In this document: positions 8,283 through 15,152 of the stretch, piece after piece
Layout of the letters: each line of letters begins with the position of its first letter
Position numbering within the stretch: the stretch's first letter is position 1
Source of the DNA: a virus
DNA length: 22,144 bases
IMG/VR virus record: IMGVR_UViG_3300042905_001114
Location: 1 to 22,144 of that record
Strand: one strand, 5' to 3'
Notes under the pieces: generated by a model
What the model was told of the DNA's origin: nothing
The model's database searches: none
What the model saw: only the letters and a program-made list of their open reading frames with translations
Made by a program: the position numbers and the translations under genes

Positions 8283-8687
8283 TTACTTCTCGCTAGGTTT
8301 GCGGACTTGGATGACGTACTTATTATCGACTTGGAGGCCGATGGGAAGAGCGTCCGGATTCTCTTCCAAGAATTGCTTCATATTACCGTTGTGGATGCGC
8401 TTTTCCAACAGATGCACGGCTTCGTTCTCGACGATAAATTCGTTCATCTTCTCCCAATCGGTGGTCCAATAGCGCGTTTGCACACGCCGTGATACCGTCC
8501 CCACTGGGGTCTTCACGCTATCAAGGTTCTGCGTATTACAGAAGTTCAGAAGCTCACCGGACACAAGGTCCAGCTTCTCCTTAAGCGAGGCCACACGGGC
8601 CTCATGGGCTTCTTCTGCCTCCGCTATGGCTGCGCGTAACTTACGATACGCAGACACGAGGTCATTAACTGGTATTTGTTCTGACAT
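8283..8687 (-). CDS. Conserved phage protein of the SSB operon, 134 aa
   Basis: First gene of the promoter-8786 transcript. Residues 10-48 are strongly helical and charged, a probable coiled coil; the rest (KTPVGTVSRRVQTRYW, then a helical segment and VDNKYVIQVRK at the end) looks compact and basic. The overall plan resembles phage proteins found next to SSB genes, loosely like Gp157 or Gam-type host-nuclease inhibitors, but I cannot name a family with confidence. The ATG has AAGGAG five bases upstream, part of the extended GGAGCAAAC ribosome site seen in this genome. A structured leader of about 90 bases precedes it. Confidence 0.75.
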   Translation of the reverse strand: MSEQIPVNDLVSAYRKLRAAIAEAEEAHEARVASLKEKLDLVSGELLNFCNTQNLDSVKTPVGTVSRRVQTRYWTTDWEKMNEFIVENEAVHLLEKRIHNGNMKQFLEENPDALPIGLQVDNKYVIQVRKPSEK

Positions 8688-8702
8688 GTTTGCTCCTTCA
8701 TT

Positions 8703-8780
8703 TGTGTGCCGGTCCCCATCTTAACCTGTCTATTCAGGTCCGCCTTTTTTGTTCAGCGCCGTCGCAAGGGGACCGACACA
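8703..8780 (-). promoter_or_regulatory. Structured 5' leader RNA of the SSB-primase operon
   Basis: The only non-coding gap of this size near the block (8688-8800) encodes a leader with a long closing stem: TGTGTCGGTCCCC (8780-8768, minus strand) pairs with GGGGACCGGCACACA (8717-8703) through 13 bp with a two-base bulge. Inside is a smaller hairpin, ACCTG (8739-8735) with CAGGT (8728-8724). The predicted transcription start, near 8779, is at the very base of the closing stem, so the mRNA 5' end would be paired, while the ribosome site stays free. Such 5' stems are known to slow mRNA decay. Pairing is seen; the function is inferred. Confidence 0.6.
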
Positions 8781-8785
8781 ACCTC

Positions 8786-8814
8786 CTTATACTCCTTATA
8801 TTATACAGTGTCAA
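8786..8814 (-). promoter_or_regulatory. Sigma70-like promoter for the SSB-primase operon
   Basis: On the minus strand a perfect -35 TTGACA (8814-8809) is followed after 17 bases by TATAAG (8791-8786), five of six to the -10 consensus. The -35 lies in the last codons of the SNF2 helicase gene. The spacer also holds TATAAT and the first of two tandem TATAAGGAG copies (8792-8800 and 8783-8791). Predicted start is near 8779. Together with the host-like boxes this suggests use of the host RNA polymerase. Confidence 0.7.
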
Positions 8815-10345
8815 GTTCTCTACGGTATAAATCAATGATGCGTTCGTGATTCTCAATGTTCCCACGCAGCATGGAATAGAGGCGCGCTTCGACTTCGCTA
8901 CCCGTGATATGCACGATGGTCATGGCGTTCTTCTGGCCGGGGCGGTTGATACGGGCGTTTGCCTGTAGGTAGGTCTCCACAGAAGTCACCGGGGCATACC
9001 AGATGATAGTATCTGCTGCCGTAAGAGTAAGCCCGTGCGATGCAGCCTGTGGCTGGATGATGAGGACGTGTGGGTTCTTCTCGTTTTGGAACCGCGTGAC
9101 GATGTCGCTGCGCCTGTTGACTGGCACCTTGCCGTTGATGACATCGCAGGAGATGCCCTGCTTCTCCAACTTGGCGCGTAGAAGCTCGATGGTGTGCGTG
9201 AACGGCACGAAGACCAGCACCTTACTGGTGGCTTCCTCAATGACTTCCAGCACGGTGTTGATGCGGTTGCTGACGTCGAACTCCAACACCTCACCAGTGT
9301 CCGTGTAGACCGCGCCTCCGCTGATCTGGAGCAGCTTGTTGATGCGTGTAGCGGCGTTGACCGCGCTGACCTCTTCGCCCCCAGCTTCGATCAGCATCTG
9401 GCTCTTAAGCTGCTTGTAATACTTCATCTGCTGCGCGGAGAGCGGCGCTTCGCGCTCGGTGTGGGTCACCTCGGGTAGGTCCAAGCAATCCTTCTTCTCG
9501 AACCGGATGGCTGGCTGGAGTATGCTATGCACAATATCCTGCGCCTTGGGCTTGGGAACCCATTTGAACTGGGTCACCTTCATCATTACTTGGTCGCGAT
9601 ACTGACCGTAGAACTTGGGGCAGTTAGGTCCACCAGCCAGCTTAGCGAGGCCATAAGCGTCGAGCGGTGACTGTGCTGCTGGCGTACCAGTAAGCATCCA
9701 GATGTGAGGTTCTGTCGCGTTCACGATTTGCTTGAGGATTTTCCAACGGTTGGTCTGCGCGTTTTTATAGGCGTTAGCCTCGTCGATCACGATAAGGTCG
9801 AAGCCACCATTGATAATCTGGTCCTTGACGATAGCCACGCCGTCGAAGTTGATGATGACGAACTCGGCACCCGCTGCGATAATCTTCTCCCGCTGCTTGG
9901 CGGCACCATGCGCCACGCTACACGAACGGTGCATGGCGAACTTGAACAGGTCTTGCTGCCACGCTGACTTCATGATGGACAACGGGCATAGGACGAGGAC
10001 GCGCTTCACATCGCCACGGTTCATGAGATAGTCGGCTGCCCAGATGACGGACGCCGTCTTGCCTGTGCCCTGCTCGTTGAAGCAAAACGCTCTGCGCCGG
10101 ATGGAGAGGAACGAGGCTGTGGTCTTCTGGTGCTCGAACGGGGTGAGCTTACCAGTCCATTGGTAGCTCTTAAGGATGGGCGATGGGGTATCGTCGAAGC
10201 CCAGCTTGGCTAGGATTTCGCTCTCGGTGTGTCCCCATTTGACAAGGACACCTTCGGCTGTATCTGCGCTCTTATGTATATTGTCCGTGATGACGGACGA
10301 GTCCGCTGCGTTGACCAGCAACGCCTTGTTCTCAATGATTTGCAC
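8801..10345 (-). CDS. SNF2-family DNA helicase/translocase
   Basis: A 514 aa superfamily 2 ATPase with both RecA-like lobes: a Q-motif-like LTPFEHQ (68-73), Walker A EQGTGKT (91-97), DEAN in place of DEAH (188-191), LTGTP (218-222), a second lobe with VLVFVPF, and the SNF2 arginine motif QANARINRPGQ (461-471). It should move on double-stranded DNA in replication restart, recombination or displacement of host proteins. It is about the size usual for phage SNF2-like helicases. The start is GTG at 10345, chosen because the extended ribosome site GGAGCAAAC stands seven bases upstream. It follows the HNH gene by 18 bases, and its last codons carry the -35 box of the next promoter. Confidence 0.9.
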   Translation of the reverse strand: MQIIENKALLVNAADSSVITDNIHKSADTAEGVLVKWGHTESEILAKLGFDDTPSPILKSYQWTGKLTPFEHQKTTASFLSIRRRAFCFNEQGTGKTASVIWAADYLMNRGDVKRVLVLCPLSIMKSAWQQDLFKFAMHRSCSVAHGAAKQREKIIAAGAEFVIINFDGVAIVKDQIINGGFDLIVIDEANAYKNAQTNRWKILKQIVNATEPHIWMLTGTPAAQSPLDAYGLAKLAGGPNCPKFYGQYRDQVMMKVTQFKWVPKPKAQDIVHSILQPAIRFEKKDCLDLPEVTHTEREAPLSAQQMKYYKQLKSQMLIEAGGEEVSAVNAATRINKLLQISGGAVYTDTGEVLEFDVSNRINTVLEVIEEATSKVLVFVPFTHTIELLRAKLEKQGISCDVINGKVPVNRRSDIVTRFQNEKNPHVLIIQPQAASHGLTLTAADTIIWYAPVTSVETYLQANARINRPGQKNAMTIVHITGSEVEARLYSMLRGNIENHERIIDLYRRELDTV

Positions 10346-10363
10346 CAGTTTGCTCCTAGGTGT

Positions 10364-10642
10364 TTATTTTTTGCGTTCGCGCTTACTCGTCTCCGATACG
10401 AGGTTACCCTTGCTGTCCCGCTTGAACGAACGGTTGGCAGACTTGTTAACGAGCCGGATACCGTCCTTGATTGAGCCACCCTTGTCAATGGCTTTCACAT
10501 GGCCAGCGTCTTTGCCGTCACCCTTCTTGGCTTTACCAGCCTTCACCAGCTTGGCACGGGCTGCATTGCGCTGCGCCCGATTCTTGATCTGGTCTGGCTT
10601 ACCTTGGTACTTCTCGTACTCTGCCTTGTAATCTCTGGCCAT
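10364..10642 (-). CDS. Small HNH-type endonuclease-like protein, 92 aa
   Basis: The protein is short and very basic. Its C-terminal part shows a minimal HNH-type pattern: GHVKAIDKGG with H48, then NKSANRSF with N66 and N70. There are no zinc-binding cysteines, as in several compact phage HNH-like proteins. It may nick or cut DNA during recombination or packaging. A longer frame reaches 10720, but the ATG at 10642 overlaps the exonuclease stop as TGATG and has GGAGG five bases upstream, so I use it. It lies between the Cas4-like nuclease and the SNF2 helicase, which suggests joint action. Catalysis is not certain because the first catalytic residues cannot be checked without a structure. Confidence 0.7.
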   Translation of the reverse strand: MARDYKAEYEKYQGKPDQIKNRAQRNAARAKLVKAGKAKKGDGKDAGHVKAIDKGGSIKDGIRLVNKSANRSFKRDSKGNLVSETSKRERKK

Positions 10643-11313
10643 CACTTCCTCCGTGGTTTCCAGTGTTCGCAAGCGGTGACGGGGCACCACCCACAAAGCG
10701 GACTTGTCTTGGCGTTCCATATACCATTATCCATGGAAGCTTCCAACTGGTCTAATTGGTCATCGAACACCGACATATACTCGGCCATCTTCTCACGCTT
10801 ATGGGTCTTCTTTGGGAACTCGTGGCTGACCACGTAGGCCAGCGCCGATTTTATGATCTTCAGGTCTGGGTACTTTACGAATAGCGCAGCAGCCATAAGG
10901 TCTAACTGCTTCAGGTCTGCGTACTTGGCGTTCTTGCCTGTCTTGTAGTCAACCATCCAAGCTCGGTCGCCGTCGATAATCGCCAAGTCAACGATGCCGC
11001 GATACCAGACGTCCTTGTCGAAGAAGCCACATGCCTCAAAGCCAGTATCCGTCTTCTTGACGCCCAGCTTCACCTCGGTAAGCTTCTCACCTTGCTTGGC
11101 AGCCAGCGGCTCCACGATGGGTCGCATGTAAGCAAACTTCTCGGGGATGGGTGTGCCGTCCTTAACGAACAACTCTGCCGCTTCGTGAACAGCGGTCCCA
11201 TAGACAGCGGCTTCGCCGGGGTCATCCTTGACGTCCTTCACAACCTTAAGGTGGAAGTATTTCTTCGGACACTGGTCGAAGGTCTTGATGCTGCTATAGG
11301 ACCATGCTGTCAT
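10642..11313 (-). CDS. Cas4/RecB-like PD-(D/E)XK exonuclease with probable Fe-S cluster
   Basis: A 223 aa nuclease with the RecB/Cas4 arrangement: SSIKTFDQCPKKYF at the start (C15), H43 in GTAVHEAAE, D109 in GIVDLAI, the D122-Y-K124 core in VDYKTGK, and Q136 in KQLDLMA. C207, C210 and C215 near the end together with C15 match the four-cysteine iron-sulfur site of Cas4 and AddB. It should degrade DNA ends, giving single strands for recombination; SSB and the SNF2 protein are encoded in the same direction. The ATG comes one base after the previous stop, with only a distant AAGGA, so coupling is likely. Confidence 0.88.
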   Translation of the reverse strand: MTAWSYSSIKTFDQCPKKYFHLKVVKDVKDDPGEAAVYGTAVHEAAELFVKDGTPIPEKFAYMRPIVEPLAAKQGEKLTEVKLGVKKTDTGFEACGFFDKDVWYRGIVDLAIIDGDRAWMVDYKTGKNAKYADLKQLDLMAAALFVKYPDLKIIKSALAYVVSHEFPKKTHKREKMAEYMSVFDDQLDQLEASMDNGIWNAKTSPLCGWCPVTACEHWKPRRK

Positions 11314-11314
11314 G

Positions 11315-11830
11315 TTATCGTACTTTTCCTTCTAAACGATCAGCCACCAGCTTAGCATAGCCAGCGATATCAATCCAGCTATCAGCGTAGTTTGGGTCAC
11401 CATTTAAGATGCGCCCAATCTTATGGAAGATCATGTCCAGCGCCTCGGCCTGATCGACATCAAAGGTCTTACCATGATGTGCGGCGAAGCCGTGAGCCAC
11501 TTCCTTAAGTCGCTGGGTAATCCGCGCATGGTCGAGGAAGTTCCCATAACGGGAACCCCGGGCGTCAAGTATTGCGTCTACGTTAGTATCAGCTTGAATG
11601 AACTCCCCGGGCTTTGGTTTGCCCTTACCCTGCAAGGTTGCGAGTGCCACTTCAATAATTGTCTCCTCGGGGACACCGACTTCCTCAGATGTGAACGGTT
11701 TTTTCTCCATCTGTTTCTTAACCGCATGGATGTAACTTTCGCTCACTGCCATACGGTCTTTTATTTCCCTAGCGGTGTAGCCCTGCTTAAGCAGTTTCAT
11801 AATTCCTGCTGCTTTCGTATTCTTCTTCAT
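11315..11830 (-). CDS. HTH plus DUF6378-like protein, 171 aa
   Basis: Residues 8-38 form a helix-turn-helix of the sigma-region-4 or resolvase sort (LLKQGYTAREIKDRMAVSES). Residues about 86-168 (RGSRYGNFLDHA through PNYADSWIDIAGY and VADRLEG) match, from memory, the phage-common DUF6378 domain, whose biochemical role I cannot state. Joining the two suggests a DNA-targeted form of that domain, or a regulator. The ATG has AAGGAGCAAACGAC ahead of it, the extended ribosome site, placed directly after the glycosyltransferase stop. Confidence 0.75.
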   Translation of the reverse strand: MKKNTKAAGIMKLLKQGYTAREIKDRMAVSESYIHAVKKQMEKKPFTSEEVGVPEETIIEVALATLQGKGKPKPGEFIQADTNVDAILDARGSRYGNFLDHARITQRLKEVAHGFAAHHGKTFDVDQAEALDMIFHKIGRILNGDPNYADSWIDIAGYAKLVADRLEGKVR

Positions 11831-11842
11831 GTCGTTTGCTCC

Positions 11843-12616
11843 TTACTTGAGATTGCCGCCGCTTTTCAGAATGTCCCCATCAAACACATAGGTGCCTGTG
11901 TGGGTCAGCCGGATAAACGGGTGGGCGTGGATTTTGCCACCGTGGGTGCGCCACAGTTCACAAAAATGGTAATCCTCTGACAACAGCGCCCCGCTCTCGT
12001 CGATTGACGTAGCGAAAAACTCATGGGTCAAAGGCTTGGCGTACTCGTCTGTCTCTGGGTCTTTGAACGACGATACGCGATAGGTTGGAACGTGGGGTAT
12101 AAGATGCTCGAACACCCCCCGCTTGATGAGCATGAAGCCTGTGCCGCCATGGCGGACTTCGATGCAGCCGCTCTCGTCACTGTGCGCGTCTCCACTCCCA
12201 ACCATGTTGAACACAAAGGCTCCGGCATGTTCTGCTAGGTCCGTCTCGCCAGCCAGTGCCGCACGGTTGACGCTGTCCCAGTTCACTTCCTTCTTGGGGT
12301 AGATGCCACAGGCGATGTCCTTGTCAGCCAGCATAAGCTGTGCGACTGCCTCACCATTAAAGCCAATGTCAGCGTCGATGAACATGAGGTAGTCATGGTC
12401 ACTAGCAAGGAACACACGGGCCAGTTCGTTACGGGCACGGGTGATGAGGCTCTCGTTCATAATCTGGCACCACGCCACGTTGACGCCCACTTCACGCATC
12501 TTCTGCATGGTCATCAGCAAGCCCTGCACATAAGTTCCCGTGCACATACCACCGTACATAGGTGTGGCGATCATAATGCTTGGGCGCTTGGTCGGTACTT
12601 TAATTTCATCCGTCAT
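11843..12616 (-). CDS. Glycosyltransferase, GT-A fold (GT2-like)
   Basis: A 257 aa protein with the features of a GT-A sugar transferase: an N-terminal beta strand and PMYGG loop (13-23), the metal-binding DAD in MFIDADIGF (D81, D83), and a C-terminal SEDYHFCELWRTHGG (213-227) followed by LTHTGTY (H239), typical of acceptor and metal sites in phage members. It has no membrane segment, so it acts in the cytoplasm. The substrate could be modified DNA bases, a phage protein or a host surface precursor; the sequence does not say. It overlaps the SANT-like gene upstream by 11 bases. The ribosome site is poor (AGAGAAAG), so coupling to that gene is likely. Confidence 0.85.
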   Translation of the reverse strand: MTDEIKVPTKRPSIMIATPMYGGMCTGTYVQGLLMTMQKMREVGVNVAWCQIMNESLITRARNELARVFLASDHDYLMFIDADIGFNGEAVAQLMLADKDIACGIYPKKEVNWDSVNRAALAGETDLAEHAGAFVFNMVGSGDAHSDESGCIEVRHGGTGFMLIKRGVFEHLIPHVPTYRVSSFKDPETDEYAKPLTHEFFATSIDESGALLSEDYHFCELWRTHGGKIHAHPFIRLTHTGTYVFDGDILKSGGNLK

Positions 12617-12785
12617 TTGCTTTTTGCTTTCTCTTTAGCTTGTGATAGCGGCCCTCCACGGAAGCAACCGTACGCCCCATCCGTTCCGCTATATATGCTG
12701 GCCTCAAGCCATGCTGATAATAACTCAGTAACTCTGCGTCTTTCTCAGGTGTCCATACCGTCATAGACCGTCTTACTACTGGCAC
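12606..12785 (-). CDS. Small SANT/GcrA-like DNA-binding protein, 59 aa
   Basis: A short gene. The protein carries one Myb/SANT- or GcrA-like unit: VWTPEKDAELLSYY, GLRPAYIAERMGRT, VASVEGRYHKL, that is three helices with the third as recognition helix, then a basic tail. Start is GTG at 12785, with GGAGGT five bases upstream, the strongest ribosome site in the window; the inner ATG at 12764 has none. The GTG shares one base with the stop of the membrane-protein gene, and the end overlaps the glycosyltransferase start. Likely role: regulator or DNA-recognition adapter. GcrA itself is an alphaproteobacterial cell-cycle factor, a weak hint about the host. Confidence 0.75.
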   Translation of the reverse strand: MPVVRRSMTVWTPEKDAELLSYYQHGLRPAYIAERMGRTVASVEGRYHKLKRKQKANDG

Positions 12786-12952
12786 TACTTACCTCCTGTG
12801 AAACGCCCCTTGGAGTCGCGGTCCGTAAGCTTGTGCACCTCCTTATTCAACCGTTCGTTCTCGCGTTTGAAGTGTCCGATGGCGCTAAGCCGCCCAAGCG
12901 CATAGCTAGCTAACACCGATACAAACACTGCTACAGTCATAATCCAATCCAT
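12785..12952 (-). CDS. Small single-pass membrane protein with coiled-coil tail, 55 aa
   Basis: Residues 3-20 (IMTVAVFVSVLASYALG region) form one membrane helix; residues 24-45 are charged and helical with a KRENERLNKEV heptad pattern; the end is FTGGK. With this topology the tail is probably cytoplasmic. The ATG stands two bases after the methyltransferase stop and has GGGAGAG upstream. Size and layout resemble small phage inner-membrane proteins such as Rz-like or host-takeover proteins, but no lysis gene is adjacent, so function is open. Confidence 0.7.
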   Translation of the reverse strand: MDWIMTVAVFVSVLASYALGRLSAIGHFKRENERLNKEVHKLTDRDSKGRFTGGK

Positions 12953-12954
12953 AC

Positions 12955-13560
12955 TCACTCTCCCTTCTTGCGTACAACTAACTGGTATCCAACGTGGACA
13001 ATCTCTGCTTCTTCCGCGAAGATATTGCAGAAGGCGTCGATGGCTGGTTTGGGGCGGTGCAGGATGTCACGCGGGTTGCCCCACATATAATCGTCAAACA
13101 CCATCATCCCCTTGGGCTTGAGCAACTGCCAAGCCATACACGCATCGGTCAGCACGTCCTTGGCGATGTGGCTTCCGTCGATGTAGATGAAGTCCACTTC
13201 GCTTTGCTGTTCGTGTATCTCATAGGCTAGCCAATGTGTTGACTTGCCTTTGTTCTTATTAATAACCCGCTCGTGGTTGTGTTTGATACCAAACAACTCC
13301 GTATTACGGTCAAACCGCGCCTCGACAGCCGCCATATCCTCGGCACTGTGCTCCTCGCCGCCTTCCCACGTATCTATACAGACAATCCAGTCGCCATCCT
13401 GCATCATGTTCTCGGCAATCCAGACAGTGCTGCGACCTTCGAAGGAACCAATCTCAAGAAAGGTGCGCGTACCCGCTTTACCCGACAGGTGCGGGATAAG
13501 CTGCGTCCAGACCTCCGGTGCCCAGTTGAACCAGTCCTTGGTGAATTGATACTCGCTCAT
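12955..13560 (-). CDS. Class I SAM-dependent methyltransferase (Methyltransf_24-like)
   Basis: A 201 aa Rossmann-type enzyme: motif I FLEIGSFEGRST (34-45) for the SAM methionine end, the acidic VCIDTW after strand 2 (D63), DFIYIDGSH (123-131) and GMMVFDDYMWG (151-161), the set found in Methyltransf_24 and cephalosporin-hydroxylase-like enzymes. No target-recognition domain or DPPY motif is present, so it is unlikely to be a DNA adenine or cytosine methylase; sugars or small molecules are likelier targets. That fits the nearby glycosyltransferase, and the two may act on one substrate. The start overlaps the upstream stop by four bases; the ribosome site is weak, so coupling is likely. Confidence 0.82.
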   Translation of the reverse strand: MSEYQFTKDWFNWAPEVWTQLIPHLSGKAGTRTFLEIGSFEGRSTVWIAENMMQDGDWIVCIDTWEGGEEHSAEDMAAVEARFDRNTELFGIKHNHERVINKNKGKSTHWLAYEIHEQQSEVDFIYIDGSHIAKDVLTDACMAWQLLKPKGMMVFDDYMWGNPRDILHRPKPAIDAFCNIFAEEAEIVHVGYQLVVRKKGE

Positions 13561-14039
13561 TTTTTAATTCCTAGCGCTTGTTTGATTTGATTGATGGCTG
13601 ATGTTGAAAGGGTTGGTTGGGTGGTGATGCCAGCCTTTAGGCTCGGACCTTGACCCGCTATGTGTGTAATCCCTGCGCTCCGGTACATATCACGGTCCAC
13701 GTCGTACGCGTTTGAGTAGGCGTTCTGTAAACCTTGCTGCGCCTGTTGCATCATCTGCTGCTGTGTAAGCATGAGTGACTTTTTGAGGTTACGCTCATAC
13801 TCCTGCTCTTCCGCTTCCTTGCGGCGGCGTTCGGGGCCGTTCATAAGTTCGTCCAGCACCTGCTCGTGGAAGGTCTGCATCATAGGCCCACGGAGGAGCA
13901 CACGCTCGGCTTCGGTGACGAACGGTATAAGTTCGTCAAGCCACTGTGCCCACCGCCCCTCTCCGTCCGGCGCAAACTCCTCTGGGTGGCTCTCCATACG
14001 GGCAGCCAGTAGTTTCACTACGTCATGCGGTTCGCTCAT
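13557..14039 (-). CDS. Unknown protein, 160 aa, Gln/Met-rich middle
   Basis: I do not recognise this protein. The first 60 residues are helical (HDVVKLLAARMESHPEEF, WAQWLDELIPF), residues 70-115 are charged then very Gln/Met-rich (LTQQQMMQQAQQGLQNAY), a likely coiled coil, and the end is Ser/Thr-rich and probably loose. The start forms an ATGA overlap with the upstream stop and has GGAG eight bases ahead. It could be a scaffold or adapter, but its place between polymerase-side genes and the methyltransferase gives no firm clue. Confidence 0.65.
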   Translation of the reverse strand: MSEPHDVVKLLAARMESHPEEFAPDGEGRWAQWLDELIPFVTEAERVLLRGPMMQTFHEQVLDELMNGPERRRKEAEEQEYERNLKKSLMLTQQQMMQQAQQGLQNAYSNAYDVDRDMYRSAGITHIAGQGPSLKAGITTQPTLSTSAINQIKQALGIKK

Positions 14040-14506
14040 GCGTTGTTCTCCATTACGGCGCTGTAGTCAAAGCTCTCAACGCAATCTCTGATCGTTATTA
14101 ACTCTTCGCTAAAGCCCTCGACCTCGGCGTTGTAGGTGTAGACCTTCTTCGGTACCTGTAGGCGGTTCTGCGCGAACAGGACGCCCCTCTTGGTAGCCCT
14201 CCAAAGGCCGGAATGTTTCTGTGTCTTATCCTCGGTGTCAAGGCGCTCCACCAACCCCCACCAACGCAGGGTCGGCAGTTGGTTAGACTTCACCAGCCAG
14301 CGTGGTGCGCGGCGCGGCACATCCACCCAGTCACCATTGGCGCTGTGGTGCGTCAACCATACCAGCGACCGTGCCATAGTCTCGTTAAGGCTACGCGGGT
14401 AAATCTTACCCCACCTATCGCAGCATGGGCAGTGCCCACCTTCGTCACCGATTACTCCACGCCAGATGCCCCGAAGCTCTGATAAAAATGTACGTTTATC
14501 AGTCAT
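14036..14506 (-). CDS. Unknown protein with CPCC zinc knuckle and winged-helix-like part, 156 aa
   Basis: Residues 25-36 read HCPCCDRWGKIY, with C26, C28, C29 and H25 as possible metal ligands. Residues 42-110 have a winged-helix feel: MARSLVWLTHH, LVKSNQLPTLRWWGLVE, then GLWRATKRGVLFA, a pattern known in small phage proteins of unknown role. It may bind DNA. GGAG stands seven bases before the ATG, and the gene overlaps its neighbours by eight and four bases, which places it firmly in the polymerase operon. Confidence 0.65.
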   Translation of the reverse strand: MTDKRTFLSELRGIWRGVIGDEGGHCPCCDRWGKIYPRSLNETMARSLVWLTHHSANGDWVDVPRRAPRWLVKSNQLPTLRWWGLVERLDTEDKTQKHSGLWRATKRGVLFAQNRLQVPKKVYTYNAEVEGFSEELITIRDCVESFDYSAVMENNA

Positions 14507-15152
14507 TAAACATCTCCATTATTTTTTCTTCGCTAAACAGTTTGAGGGTGCGAATTACCTCGGCGTCATCCTGCCTAGATGCGGGTGCCGCAGGTGCGCC
14601 ACGCACCGTCATGTTCAAAGGTGCTCTCAACGTGCGGATGAACGCACCTTCCACGCGGTCTAAATCGTCCTTCGGCCAAGGTAAGAAGAAAACTCGATCA
14701 AATGTCTTACCTGCGTGTGCTGTAATACGCGCAGTGATATTCACCGATTGCCCTACGTAAACGACCTCTTGTTTGTAGCATAGGAAGTAGATGCCGGAGC
14801 CTACCATAAAGTCACCCAGATCGCGCAAGTTAGGCACCGCTTGGATTGCGTATGGGACATCCTGAGGGTTGGCACGGGGTTTGTGGGCCACGACAATCAC
14901 AGGTTCGGGTAGGTCCTTACCTGCGTTATACTGCATTATATTTTTGACCGCCCAGCGTTTCACCTCGACTAACTTGAAACGGATTTCTCCACCGTCAATC
15001 TTATAATGCGGGGCAAAGCCGCTATTCGCTAGGTCAGTAATCCGTGTGGCAGACACCCCCAGCTTATCGGCTACTTCGTCCGCGTTAATCAATCCGCTAG
15101 GCCACTCATCCAGTATATGGGTGATATTCAAACGCTCCATGCTATCCGCCAT
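14499..15152 (-). CDS. HTH/GIY-YIG nuclease fusion, 217 aa
   Basis: The N-terminal 70 residues look like an excisionase or MerR-type helix-turn-helix (INADEVADKLGVSATRITDL, then a wing and VKRWAVK). Residues 118-182 are a GIY-YIG nuclease: GIY (120-122), YVG (132-134), catalytic-type R142, metal-binding E168 and N180 in APLN. Such enzymes cut one strand or both at sites set by the attached domain. Usual phage GIY-YIG homing enzymes have the nuclease first; here the DNA-binding part comes first, which is less usual. The gene overlaps the polymerase end by 11 bases and has GGGAG six bases before its ATG. It could be a freestanding homing endonuclease or a branch-cutting repair enzyme. Confidence 0.85.
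   Translation of the reverse strand: MADSMERLNITHILDEWPSGLINADEVADKLGVSATRITDLANSGFAPHYKIDGGEIRFKLVEVKRWAVKNIMQYNAGKDLPEPVIVVAHKPRANPQDVPYAIQAVPNLRDLGDFMVGSGIYFLCYKQEVVYVGQSVNITARITAHAGKTFDRVFFLPWPKDDLDRVEGAFIRTLRAPLNMTVRGAPAAPASRQDDAEVIRTLKLFSEEKIMEMFND

Noticed and set aside
8724-8750. Plus-strand hairpin followed by a run of six T as a terminator
   Set aside because: Only 5 bp, five bases separate stem and T-run, and there is no rightward gene to terminate; better explained as part of the leftward leader.
8795-8808. TATAAT at 8802-8807 as the -10 box of the SSB operon promoter
   Set aside because: No -35-like hexamer at 16-18 bases upstream, whereas TTGACA with TATAAG at 17 bases is a better pair.
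11423-11980. 185 aa plus-strand frame with Cys- and Phe-rich translation
   Set aside because: Opposite two supported genes; composition typical of an antisense shadow.
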